Assembly (NCBI RefSeq): GCF_000346465.2
Contig: NC_034014.1
Coordinates: forward strand, 21,546,788-21,610,787
From: Prunus persica
Taxonomy: Eukaryota > Streptophyta > Magnoliopsida > Rosales > Rosaceae
Direction: 5' to 3'
Length of the DNA: 64,000 nt
The notes beneath the pieces were generated by a model that ran no database searches, was not told where the DNA came from, and saw only the letters and a list, made by a program, of their open reading frames with translations. Both the position numbers and the translations under genes were made by a program. This document shows, one piece after another, positions 46,314-58,031 of the stretch. The number at the start of each line of letters is the position of its first letter. Position 1 is the first letter of the stretch.

Positions 46314-46908
46314 GGTAGTACCGGCGTATGGGGAGATTATGTGAAATACAGAAACATGAAATAAGGTATTGCATATGTGTGGAATTAGGTTTTAAGGAAG
46401 AACTACGTGTGGCTTGATCTCTCAGGGAGGGTACGTAGGCAGCCTAAGGTTATTAGGTGCAGCCGTGGACATAGATGTGATTGTGTTAGAAGGTTAAAAC
46501 CTTGTATGTTGAAATTGAAAAAGTTAGATGATGTATGTTGAAATTTAGTAGTCATAATTTATATTTGAATTTATCGTTTGCCTTGTTTAAGGCATGAATT
46601 GATTTGCTAGCATGCTTGGTAGTTGAGAATTATTGGAAGGCCGAAGACCGTTTATGTGAATTGCATGAAATTATATTGTGCATGCTGCCAGTTGTGGATA
46701 TTAAATGTGTTTTTATGTAGGTTGTAATTTTGGAAAATGTTCAATTTACAAGAGAGACTCTACCGAAATTTCGGTAAAAAGTTTCATACCCTTGTTCCAT
46801 TTTGGGAAAAAGGGTATAACTTTAGAAGTGGGCCTGACATCGGGGTGATGTCAGGAATTTTCACAGGATTCGCCTCGGGTTTTGGAAAATTCCGGGCGGA
46901 TCCTTTCA
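46314..46908 (+). mobile_element. Inverted, diverged fragment of the large LTR
   Basis: Reads as the complement of 11746-12215: one hairpin unit end (ccggcgtatggggagat), then gggagggtacgtaggcagcc, and finally gggcggatcctttcaca. It is clearly more diverged than the copy left of the gap. Confidence 0.8.
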
Positions 46909-47007
46909 CAACGTGCTATTTAGAATCTCTTTTAAGGATGCAGATTTGATCCCATAAGGTACGGAGATATGTCTTGGACAGTGGAGAATGCCTTGTCCAA
47001 GCAAATC

Positions 47008-47376
47008 CTAGGCTTCGTGAGTCGTCGTACATGGGATGAGGAGAGTTTTGATGGTTGAGGATGTCGTAGCTTTAATCCAACTCAGGACTAACTTGTCCTT
47101 TGAGTACGCTGGATTTGGTGTTCCATCAGTAAGATTCTTCTGGGGACGGGTCTCATATGGGATGACATCTTCTAGATCATGAAGTTCTAGAACGTCAATG
47201 AATTGAGATCTCCAAGACGGATAATTATTCTTGTCCATAGGTGTGGTGAAAAGATGAGAGATGTTGAAAGAAGTTGGGATTGGAAACATGTTGTCTTTTG
47301 AGGTTGTATCTGTGGTTGATTTGTTGGGATGAGAATTGACAGAGGAGGAGAGAGGAGAATGTTGAGTGTTGGTCAT
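47008..47376 (-). pseudogene. copia II gag, N-terminal part
   Basis: ATG at 47376, 122 codons. It contains the NYPSWRSQF segment near residue 55 that is typical of plant copia gag proteins. The frame stops at 47008, and the sequence soon breaks into foreign LTR DNA, so gag is truncated. Confidence 0.8.
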
Positions 47377-47423
47377 AGGTGAGGATCGGTTTGAGCGCTA
47401 GCTACTGCCAGGCTCTGATACCA

Positions 47424-47751
47424 TATAGAAAAAGGAACTTGGGTTGAGGAAGAAGATAGAGCAAATAGGCAAGAAAAGATAAGAAGGACCCGCAGGTCTA
47501 TTCTGTATTGCTGGCTGATTATATAATTACATGGTCGTTGACTAATACCATGATATTTACAGTAGGTAATTGATGCTAAGCTAAAATAAAGGCATACAAA
47601 TGGTATGCGAATAAGGTAGAATAAGTAATTTAGCAATCAGCTGTGATTTGGTAATAATTGGGGAATTGACTTCCCAGAATCACGCCCATCATGACATGAA
47701 TCATGGCTGGTCGTGTAGGCATGTGCTAGCTGTACGGTGGTGTTCTTTTCA
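47424..47751 (-). repeat. 5' LTR of copia II
   Basis: Pairs with 42873-43200. Adjacent to the primer binding site at 47406-47423. Confidence 0.92.
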
Positions 47752-47756
47752 CCCAA

Positions 47757-48779
47757 GAATATTGGTGGCCTGGAGGCCAAACTTTTACTCTCTCAGCATC
47801 ATTTATGCAAACAACGGGTAAGCTCTTCTTGTCTTTGCTTCACTCTCTTGTTTTTTTCTTAGACTTTGCTTTCTGACCAATTTTCACCATCTTTCATAAT
47901 TTGTGAAAACCAACAGAACAAAATGCCTTCTAAATTGTAAAGCTTGATTTTGATATTTATTTAATTGTTGAATTCCCTTTATAGGAAATTAATTTGAAGT
48001 AGTGGGTTTCTTTGCCTAACACAACATGTACAAACCAAAGAGCTATCTGTGTACTTCTTCGAGTTTGACAATACCAACTTCATAGCTGAAACTTCTCCTT
48101 TTTTTAATCTCAAAGTTCAACCACAAATTTGGGTTTTGTCCATTGTGTACATGCTTGACCCTTTTTGCTATTTGTTGTTTTCTATGTATTTGTGGTAGTC
48201 TTCTACAAAATGGGTTTTGTCTTTACCCAATTGTATGTGCTTAGAGACCTTCAGATAATTAAAACCATCCTCATCATTGGTTTTGTGTTGACTTAACAGG
48301 AAGGCTTGCTTTGTGCAACTAGTTTATTCACTTTCGGTCTAAAGACCAAATTTTGGTTTGAAGAAGAGTCACTGGCAGCAAGTTGTGCATCCATTTTAAT
48401 TTTGGCAAGTCTTTTTTTTTTTTTTTTCTTGTTCGAATTTTGTAGCAACGACCTAATGCTTTGGTGCATTCTTTTCTTTCTGATTTTGAAAGGAATTTCT
48501 AAGGCTTTGTAACATAATTTGAAAGGGCTATCATACCGCCAATTAAGGTGATGCCTTTGTTTTGTCTCATTTTCCTCATGTCTTGCCAGCAACAAATTGA
48601 GAACCTTTTATGATATTTGCAATTTGCTGTGGAGAAGTGTTGTCTTAGTAACCTGCGTGTGCAATCTGGCTTGGATTTTTCTTTGTTGGCAACTTTTGGA
48701 GCACGAGACGTGGATGTGAGTCCTCTTTGTTCAATAGTTATCAGCTTTTGTAAATTTTCTGGCAATCAGCAATACCTAC
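47757..48779. other. Host-like spacer between copia II and CACTA-B
   Basis: No recognised gene. There are plausible plus-strand splice signals (acgg|gtaagct near 47818, cttaacag|gaagg near 48300), so part of an unidentified transcript split by the two insertions is possible. The sequence resumes after CACTA-B at 59574. Confidence 0.4.
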
Positions 48780-48788
48780 CACTACTAC

Positions 48789-49310
48789 ATTTTACACTTT
48801 GGGCGACGAAGAACAAAACGTCGCGCAAAGTCTCATTTAGTCGCCCCAATTTCAGCGCGACAAAAAAGTCGTCGCGCATATTCGGTCGCGCGAAGATCGT
48901 GAAGAAAGCCTTTGCGCGACGAGGCACAACCCTTCGTCGCGCAAAAGTGTGCGACGGGTAAACCATCGTTGCACCAACGGTGTGGAGACGAAACAACTGT
49001 TCGTCGCAAAAGTATTTGCGCGACGAAATATTATTCGTCGCGCAAAATATGTTCGCGAAACGTATATGTTCGTCGCAGAACAATTCGCGCGATGAGAAAG
49101 TTTTCGTCGCACATATAATTGCGCGACGAACAATTATGTCGTCGCGCCAAATGTTTTGCGCGACGAAGCATTTCGTCGCGCAAAACGTGTTTGCGAGACA
49201 TATGTGTTCGTTGCGCATGAATTAAAAGCGATTAAAAAAATTTGATTTTTTATTTTTTTTTGTTACATGATGGTTTGCGCGACGAAATATTTTCCGTCGC
49301 GCAAAAATAA
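48789..49310. repeat. Left subterminal GCGCGACGAA hairpin array (CACTA-B)
   Basis: Facing motif pairs, for example TTTGCGCGACGAA (49015-49027) and TTCGTCGCGCAAA (49034-49046) with a 6-bp spacer, giving 13-bp perfect stems. About a dozen pairs are seen. The overlapping frames on both strands are artefacts of the symmetry. Confidence 0.9.
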
Positions 49311-49450
49311 TATTACAATTTTTTTTTATATTTTTTTTAAATAAAATTGGTTTCTTTTTATTAATTAAACAATGAAATTGCAATAAAAATAAATTAGAAT
49401 AAAATTTTGTTATAAAATAAAATAAATGTATTACAAATAAAATAAATGCA

Positions 49451-51262
49451 CTAATCAAATAATGAATCAAAATCAACCGAGTCGTCGCCAGTATGCGGCT
49501 CGGAGGGCGGGTCGTTCCCCGGGGCAGTGGTCTGGTGGGGATGCCCGGGATGGACGGGCTCAGAGGTCGGCGCATCAAAATACGGGACTGGAATGCCGGA
49601 CTGTGCGAGGGACTGCAGAATGACCGACATCTGGCTCTGAAGAGTGGCCACCTGTGCTGTCAAAGCAGTGACCTGACTGTTTGACTGCGCCGATGAACGA
49701 GGTCGAGGTTCCCTCCGCCGGGCATTCCCCATCCCTCGACAATATGTCCCCGGCCTCCTCCCGAGACTCTGATCCAACGTCTCCGTCAAGATCTGAAATT
49801 CAGCATCCTGTGGAGGAGCCACAGACTCGATCGGAGTCTCGGGAGGAAGCTGGGAGGCGGACTCCTGAAGAACAAGCTGGCTCCTCTCCACCATCGTCGT
49901 CTGTTGAACATAACATAAAATATAAATTAAAACATGCATATAAATTGAATGCGTAACATAAGAATTAAAATTAAATAATACTTACATGAAGGGACTCGGC
50001 CAACTCATTCCCGGGTCGAACATAAACGTCACCAAAGACGTCGATCTCTGGGAACTTGGACCCCTCCTAAATTGAACAAGAGAAGAAAAATATTAGTATG
50101 AAAAAAATAAATTAATAAAAATGACATTAAAAATGAAATAAAAATTTTGTGATTATTACCCGACGCCGTGCATCCATCATATACGAAAAGGGTCTGGAGC
50201 CGGAATGGTGGAGAAGGGTCTTCTTCTTCCTATTACCCTTATTCACTTGGGCTTTATTCTGTTATACAAAAAATGAAACGTATTAGTTAAAATATAAAAA
50301 ATTAAATAATAATGAAATAAAAAAATAAAATAAACATTAATAAGTAATAAGTAATAATTAAACAAATATAATTAAAAAAATACCACATATTCGGGCGCTT
50401 GAAAATGAGCGCAGAGCCACTCCCAACTATCCTCCCGCCCCTCAAGCTCCTTCAGGCAACCCTCTTGAAGAGCGACTTGCGGATCATCATAGGCCTGAAA
50501 ATGGTGGTGCAAGTCGCTCTTCCACTGCTTGTACCTCTCAGCGAAGAGTCTGTTGACGTACGTCAACGACTCTTCGTCGAGATCCTCCAAGTTATAGTTC
50601 GTCTGCAATCAATTAATTAGATACGTTAAGTAATAGAAATATACACAATTTTAAAGAAAAATAATGAAAATGTAAGGTACATACCGACAACTGGCCGCGA
50701 ACCTCCGCCTGGATCTCGTCAGGCATGACCCTCCAAGACTTCCATTGCATCGGGCAATGGGTCCACACGACGTGGCCAATGTCGTGGGCCAAGGAGCTAT
50801 GCAACTCCGCCGTCGGTGCAGCCCGATGGCGCTCGTCGTATCCAATGCTGATACGACTGTTGGTCACCCGGGTGACCTTCGCCGTCTTCAGCTGACGACA
50901 CGGTCCTCGGGTGTTCCTCTTCGCTGCAAAGAAATAAGGTATTAATGTTAAATAAAAAAACATTGTCAAATTTCAATATAAAATTAACAATACAAAAGTG
51001 TAGTTATACCTGGCTGTGATCCCGAGGCACCAGTACCGTCGGTCGATGTCGTGTCGATGGTGTCGGTGGGCCGGTGCCGCCGCCTAGCACTAGCTGGCTG
51101 CGCCACGGATGACGCAGATGACACAGGCGCCTGGGGCGCCCCGGGACCAACCACCACGTGGTCCAACAAAGCAGGAGCAGTGGCAGCAGATGCCGACTGA
51201 GTCGGGGGATCCGAACTCGGTGCAGTCGTCATCGACCTACCACGTCTAATCAAGTCTGACAT
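49451..51262 (-). CDS. TNPA-like protein of CACTA-B (Transposase_24 family), 446 aa
   Basis: Coding exons: 51010-51262 (ATG at the first base of the exon), 50685-50923, 50384-50602, 50160-50258, 49986-50066, 49451-49900; 1341 nt, open, GT-AG. The N-terminus is Ser/Ala/Pro-rich and probably disordered. The middle has WKSWRVMPDEIQAEV and NKGNRKKKTLLHHSGS, then FPEIDVFGDVYVRPGNEL, signatures of the plant Ptta/En/Spm (PF03004) family. The C-terminus has a coiled-coil TALTAQVATLQSQMSVILQSL and an acidic tail. It should bind the subterminal repeats. A non-coding first exon probably ends at 51860 (donor GTATGC), inside a segment shared with the large LTR. No protease domain is fused here, unlike CACTA-A. 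Confidence 0.87.
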
Positions 51263-51329
51263 CTGCACATACAATTTCATTCAGAATTTAAACTAATTAA
51301 TTAAAAGCATAGCCTGACCTAGGGTTTGG

Positions 51330-51910
51330 AATTTCGGAGTATCCGGGACTCCGATCAACGATCGGTCGAATCCTAAACGATCCTAGAAACACAAAGGTAC
51401 AACTACGTGAGTTTCAGTTCGATCCAACGGTTCGAACATATCAAACCTGGAAATCGCACAATAGGCGAAATCCGATCAAGACTCAAACGGCAACCAAATT
51501 CAAATCCGAGCAAACCTACGCGCTCGTGACAAACAGGGGATTGCTCTGGGACCTAATGCCCCACTGCCACAGTATCCCACCTGCCACCACACGCGCCGGC
51601 AGTGCGTGGGTGTCCAAAGCGATAAAATTCGCCGTTAAATTCTAAAAACTAAGGGCCAAGGTTCCTACCCTAGGTTGAAAACATTAATTGGAGCCACTTT
51701 TGTTCTCGGACCGACCCCGAAAAATAGCCGGAAGTGGCCGGATTTGACATTCTCAAACCGGCCAAAACCTAGGTTTTAATTCGTATTTCCTACGGCAAAA
51801 ATTCATTAAATCCTAACCAACCATCAGCTAGAGCACAAAAAATAGTCGAGAAAGCATACCTCATGCGTCGGAAATGGTGGCCGGAGGAGAGAGAAATCGG
51901 CGGCGAAGAT
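51330..51910 (-). repeat. Large-LTR-like segment in the 5' exon/intron of the CACTA-B TNPA gene
   Basis: Matches 13070-13570 of the solo LTR in the same order and orientation: ggactccgatcaacgatc, tacgcgctcgtgaca, cacgcgccggcagtgcgtggg, ttggagccacttttgttct, aaccaaccatcagctagagc and gaaatggtggccggaggag. It spans the putative donor of the leader exon and the following intron. Confidence 0.8.
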
Positions 51911-52089
51911 TCGGGAAAAACCGACGAAACGCGACGGCAGGGAGGAGGCGACGGCAGGGAGGCGGCTGAGGTGACGGCAGGGAGGTGGCTGCGGTACGAA
52001 CGGAGAGAGAGGGCGGAGGCGACAGCGGAGAGAGAAGGGAGGAAAACCAGAAATGGAGAAGAAGGAGGCTCGGGTCGTTTCTGCAGATT

Positions 52090-53045
52090 TATTCGAATTT
52101 GCGCGACGAACAATAAATCCGTCGCGCAAAATTGCATTAATGAATCTTGCGCGACGGAAATATCGTCGCGCAAAATCGCATTAATGAATCTTGCGCGACG
52201 GAAACAACTATCTTCGTCGCGCAAAACACATTCTGGCCGCCAAAATTTTGGGATTTAGGGTTTAGCGGGAGGCTGAAACTGAAGGGTCTGTGCCTTTTGC
52301 GCGACGAAGCAAGCAAGCGTCGCGCAATATAATCATTGCGCGACGCAAATGTTTCTGTTCGTCGCGCAAAACACTTTCTGGCCGCCAAAATTTTGAGATT
52401 TAGGGTTTAGCGGGAGGCTGAAACTGAAGGGTCTGTGCCTTTTGCGCGACGAAGTAAGTACGCGTCACGCAATATTTGTCGCGCAAAATGGCATTAATGA
52501 ACCATGCGCGACGGAAGCACCCGTGTTCATCGCGCAAAACACCTCTGGCCGCCAAAATTTTGGGGTTTAGGGTTGGGCTGAATCTGAAGGGTCTTTGCCT
52601 TTTGCGCGACGAAGTAACTACGCGTCGCGCAATATCTGTCGCGCAAAATGGCATTAATGAACCTTGCCCGACGGAAGTACGCTGTTTGTCGCGCAAAACA
52701 CCTCTGGCCGCCAAAATTTTGGGGTTTAGGGTTTGGCTGAAACTGAAGGGTCTTTGCCTTTTGCGCGACGAAATCATGTAATTCGTCGCGCGAGTTCGAG
52801 ATTGTGATTCAGTTGAAGTTTTCGTTAAGTGTTCAAAGGGTCGAGGGATTGCGCGACGTTTTTATTCTGTTCGTCGCGCTAGTTCAGAATTTCATTCGGT
52901 TGAAATTTTCACTAAGTGTTCAAAGGGGATGGAGGGGTGAACTGTGTGTCCCAGATTGCGCGACGAATGTGAAAATATCCGTCGTGCAATCTTTATGACT
53001 TTCACTTTGCGCGACGAAAGGAAAGTTATTCGTCGCGCAAAACCT
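52090..53045. repeat. Internal GCGCGACG repeat field with ~150-bp tandem units (CACTA-B)
   Basis: Four blocks starting near 52235, 52379, 52549 and 52705 repeat ggccgccaaaattttg, tttagggtt, gctgaa(a/t)ctgaagggtct and cttttgcgcgacgaa. Hairpin motif pairs continue between them. No gene. Confidence 0.85.
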
Positions 53046-53700
53046 AAACCCTAAAATGTAAACCCTAAGCCGTAAGCCCTAAGCCCTAAACTCTAAACCC
53101 TAAAATAGTTTCAATGATCCAACCGGCAAACTTATTTTTTTATACTTGGAGATCGTATACGCCAAAAATCAAAACGACCAAACATTCAGATATCAGAAAA
53201 CGGGACAAAATATTTCGACGGTTATAAATGAAAAGTCATGATTTAACGGTTATTTTAATTCCGATTTTGATCATTTTTTAAAGCAACATTTGTTGACCCT
53301 ATATGAATACAATGACTGAATTTGATCTTCAATTTCAGATTTTTACACTAGGGGATACCACATAAACGTTAAGTTACATTTTGACAAATGTATGAACAAA
53401 TTTTTTAGTTTTTGGTGAATAGACGATTTTGATAGCACACGCAGTCTACGAAACTAGTTTCACCCATCCAGCCGTCAAACTTGTTTTTTTTATAATTCGA
53501 GATCATAGACAGCAAAATTCGACCCAAAAAAACATTCAAAGATTAAGTAACGGGGTAAAACTTTTCGACGGTTCTAAATAAAAAGTGATGATTGAACAGT
53601 TATTTGAACTCCGATGTTGATGATTTTTTGCACCAACAGTCCTACACTCCATATGAATACAATGAAATACTTCGATCGCCAATTTGAAATATATATGTGT
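53039..53700. repeat. Telomere-like tract and diverged ~350-bp tandem duplication (CACTA-B)
   Basis: Irregular aaaccctaa units cover 53039-53103. Then 53107-53340 and 53455-53690 are diverged direct copies (gtttca..atcca..ccg..caaactt; ttcgacggtt; ccatatgaatacaatga). Nothing coding is seen. Confidence 0.7.
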
Positions 53701-54440
53701 GTATATATTATACTATAACGTAACCTAATATATATTTGCGCGACGAAGTTCTTCTTATCGTCGCGCAAAAAACCCATACGCGACGCATTCATGTTCGTCG
53801 CGAAAACTATTGCGACGAGGTTGGTTCGTCGCGCAAAATTTACGCGACGCATTTTTTTGCGTCGCGTATGGTATTTTTGCGCGACGATAATGTGTCTTCG
53901 TCGCGCAAGGATTTGGCGCCATAACTCCTCCTTTAATTCAAATTGTGTATGCTTTGTATTTTTGGGAATGGTTTTGTATTCATCATTTTTTATGCTTTGT
54001 ATTTTTTGGGAAGGCTTTGTATTTCTTCATCAAAACCAAACTAAATTGATAATTAAGATTTGAATCGTGAAGAATTTATCGGTTTGACTAGATTGATGCC
54101 ACTAATCATGAACCAAAGTGAAGAAAAATAAGTGGCACACAGCTAATATTGGAGAAATAACTTAAATTTTCTGTTTAAACATGAAGAAATAACTATATCT
54201 CAAAAGAAAAAAATAATAATTGAAGAGGCCTTAAGGCATGAATAAATAAATAAATAAATAAAAACCAATCAACAAGCATGGGGTCGTAATAAGTACTGAC
54301 TAAAGTATTGACATTCCAATGAAGTTTGTGATGAAATATGGAGAATGAATACACAACTACATATGGACAACTACATATATTCAAAGATTTGTATTACACA
54401 AAATGAATACACTAACATAATAAATTTACAAATAAATTCA
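53701..54440. other. Spacer downstream of TNP2 in CACTA-B
   Basis: A short GCGCGACG motif cluster at 53736-53915, then AT-rich DNA to the TNP2 C-terminus. No gene. Confidence 0.6.
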
Positions 54441-57400
54441 TTATTCATCATCTGAACTATAATAACTTTCGTTATCGTCGCTATCATCACTCTCGGTCTC
54501 CCAATCTTCTTCCTCCTCCTCCTCTATAACTGCATCATTGGCGTTGCTAGGGCCAACTGCAACATCGTATCGGGGAAGATCACCGAGGTCAATTGTAATT
54601 GACTGAATCGGTATTTCGACTGAAGCCACTCCTTCTATTTGAAACGGTTCTTGTATAACATTTGTATCTCGAAGTGTTTCCGCATCATTTTCCATTGAAG
54701 ATTATAAACGTTGGTCAGCCACATTGTCAACGTCGTTGTCACTTGGGTCTAGTTCTGGTATATCATACACGTTCCTATGATCCATCTTCTGCACAACTTT
54801 CCACCCGTTCCCGGCTTTAGGGTCATCTAGATACACAATTTGGGACGCCATGTTTGCCAAAATGTACGGGTCGTCATCATACCAAGTTCTGTTAATGTTC
54901 ACAGACAGTACTCCATGGTCGATTTTAACACTTCCCGCCCTATTTGGGTTGGTATCGAACCATCGACACTTAAACATGATGACTTGGTATCGATCTTTGT
55001 AAAGCAATTGCACGACAGTTGTCAGTTTGCCATAGAAATCAATGTCCGTACTTACGCCTCCACCTGGGACATGGACACCGCTGTTTTGCGTACACAACTT
55101 GTCATCTCGTGCGGCCCCCAAAAATTTGACGCCGTTAACATTACAACCCGAGAACAATTCAGCGCGAATTGGGCCGAACGCCAAGTTATATAACTCATCA
55201 CTGTAAGTGGGGGAATTCGATGATTTCAATTTATTCACCTAATAGTATACAAAACCAATTACATGTTAGTCTGACAAAATTAAATACTACAATTTATATT
55301 TGTCAATGAGAAAACACTTATAACTTACAGAATCCAAAAACCATTGTGGAAATAATTCACGGTGTTTCCGGGCAACCAAATGTGATGGATGTTCTCGCTT
55401 CATCATCTGTTCATGCTCATCTAAGTAGGCCATTATCTTATCACAATTGTTTAGTACGAACCAATGCGCTACCTCCATGTCATTTCTAGAAAACGACTCT
55501 CCTCGTCCAGGATCTCCAAATGGTCGTGCGCTTTGGGCAAAAACAGAAAGTTTTTCATTTCTCATACCTCCGTCATTATTGCGTTGAGGACGATTGAAAA
55601 CCGTCTCCACATCTTTTAAATACATTCCACAGAAAGTAAGCGACTCATATTGAACCCAAGCCTCTATAATTGATCCTTCGGGCTTTGCCCTGTTGCGTAC
55701 ACTTTTTTTCAGCTCTCCGAGAAGCCTGCCAAAATAAAACGATATGATACAAATTAGCAAACTGTCGATAATGATGCATACACAAATGATAAAGATTATA
55801 TACCTTTCTATTGGATACATCCATCGATAGTTGACAGGACCAGCAAGCAATGCCTCTTCTGGCAAGTGAACCATCACGTGCATCATACTTGTAAAGAAAG
55901 CTGGAGGAAATATCATCTCAAACTTGCATAGGAATTGGACAATGTCATGGCGCAACTGAAACATGTCTGTCCTTCGCAATGTTTTTGCCGTCAGTTGGGA
56001 AAAAAATCTGGATAACAACATGATTGGCTTCACCACATCTTCCGGCAGTAGGTGTCGAATACCCACAGGAAGTAGGCGTTGCAGGAACACATGGCAGTCA
56101 TGGCTCTTAAGTCCAGTAAATTTACCCCCATCGACATTCACGCAACGTGCGATATTAGAAGCATACCCATCGAAAAATTTGACAGACGATACAAACTTTA
56201 GAAACTCCTTTTTGTCATTCGGTTTCATAGAAAAGAATGCAAGATCCCTTCTAGCTTTATCACTGTCCCTATTCATCCATAAACCCCTTCGTATGCCCAT
56301 TCTTTCCAAATCAAGACGAGCTTTGATCGTGTCCTTCGTCTTCCCCTCGATATCTAGAATCGTGCCCACCAATGTGTCGAATACATTTTTCTCAACATGC
56401 ATCACATCTAGATTGTGCCTCAATTTCAGCTTCGACCAATATGGGAGCTCAAAAAACATAGGCTTGTGCGTCCAGTTCAAATGTGTAGAAGGTCTGGTCC
56501 GACTGACTGTTTTCCCGAATGGAGCAAAATCCAAACGGTTCAGCTGTTCCAAGATCTCATCACCGGACCATTCTCTAGGTCTGAGGCGACGCTTTGTGTT
56601 CCCGTCGAACTCTTTATCTTTTTCTCGCCACTCGTGGTCCCATGGCAACCATCTCCGATGACCAAGGTAACAAACTTTTCCCGCGTGCCAACCAGAAGTT
56701 ACATCTTCCTTGCATACAGGACATGCCATATAACCCTTTGTGCTCCACCCAGAAACCATTGCATATGCTGGAAAATCATTCACAGTCCACATAACTGCTG
56801 CTCGCAAAGTGAACATCCTCCCAGTTGATTTATCGTACGTGCGAACACCGTTTGTCCATAAATCCTTCAGCTCATCAACCAGAGGCCTTAAGTACACATC
56901 AATTGACCTGCCAGGATCCTCAGTTATCATAACAGTCATCATTATGTATTCTTTTTTCATGCATTTCCAAGGCGGCAAATTATATGGGAATGCGAAAATC
57001 GGCCAAGTGCTGTGGTGTTGGTTTAAAACCCCATACGGATTGAATCCGTCAGTGGCAAGTCCCAATCTTACATTTCGGGGATCAGCAGCAAACTCGGGGA
57101 ACGTTCGATCGAACTCTTTCCATGCCTCCCCATCTGCAGGATGCCGCATCACATCATCGTCTACCCGTTTTTCCTTATGCCATCTCATGTCTGTGGCAGT
57201 ATGCGTCGACATATACAATCGCTGCAACCTAGGTTTAAGGGGCAGATAACGCATGACTTTTTGTGGTATCTTAGTCGTTCTATTCTGGGATGTCATTTTG
57301 AACCTCGACTCATTGCATATAGGGCATGTATCCAACGTTTCATGCTCTTTGTAGAATAACATGCAATTGTTTTTGCAAGCGTGGATTTTTTCATAACCCA

Positions 57401-58031
57401 ATCCAAGACCGTGCAACACCTTCTGTGCATGTTTATGGTCTTTCGGCAAACAATTGTCCGTCGGAAGCATTCTCTTGAAAACCCCCAAAAAGTAATCGAA
57501 ACACAAGTTCGACATACGATACTTTATTTTTCCGTGCATTAGCTCCACAATGGCAGTGAGAACGGAAAAGCTCTCGCACCCCGGGTATAACTCTTAGTTG
57601 GCATTTTTTAACAGTTTTTCATACTGTTCAAACTCCGCACTGTCTATTGGTGTAGGCACGTCATCTTCCCCTTCCTGATTGATGTTGGTCGATGCGAATG
57701 GAAAAGCATCATGTATAATACCCATGACTTGATCATTAGGATCCACAATAGGTTCAACATTGTCCACTCTTGGGGCATTTGAAGACGAAGCATGCTCTAC
57801 TTGTTCGCTGTGAAGGTTCCAAATGCTATATGTTTCAATCATTCCATTCCTTACTAAATGAAATCCAACATTTTCAATTGTCTCCCACAACGTGTTGTTA
57901 CACCTCCTACAAGGACAACGGATTCTAGTTGCACCCGGGTTGTGTCTACGTGCAAACTCAATAAAATCCTCGATTCCATCCAAGTATTCGTCTACGCATC
58001 TATTCGGGTTCTGTATCCACCTTCTGTCCAT
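54441..58031 (-). pseudogene. TNP2-type transposase of CACTA-B with two nonsense codons
   Basis: Exons: 55804-58031 (ATG 58031, MDRRWIQNPN), 55329-55725, and 54702-55238, which continues in frame to 54441. It has a transposase-associated domain with TRIRCPCRRCNN, TNP2 core (DVMHVEKNVFDTLVGTILD, CKNNCMLFYKEHE), DUF4218-like HVMVHLPEEALLAGPVNYRWMYPIER, DUF4216 and an acidic tail. A TAA (57594-57596) interrupts the frame after LLKNAN; the next codons in the same frame, ELYPGC, continue the family pattern. A second TAA (54702-54704) separates the acidic tail. Intron 1 (55726-55803, 78 nt) is itself an open in-frame stretch. Otherwise nearly intact, so inactivation seems recent. Confidence 0.88.

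Larger units (their letters stand above)
42873..47751 (-). mobile_element. Ty1/copia element II, internally replaced
   Basis: LTRs 42873-43200 and 47424-47751 (each 328 bp) begin TATAGAAAAA and end TTCA on the plus strand. The flanks are CCCAA at 42868-42872 and 47752-47756. A primer binding site TGGTATCAGAGCC (minus strand) adjoins the right LTR at 47406-47423, and a purine tract adjoins the left LTR. I count 13 substitutions between LTRs (about 4%), so it is older than copia I. Only the gag start and the RT/RNase H end remain; the middle is replaced by large-LTR DNA and an assembly gap. Confidence 0.93.

Noticed and set aside
48766..49225. Frames rich in RDE/ARR motifs in the CACTA-B ends
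   Set aside because: Translation of palindromic GCGCGACGAA repeats in all six frames; not genes.
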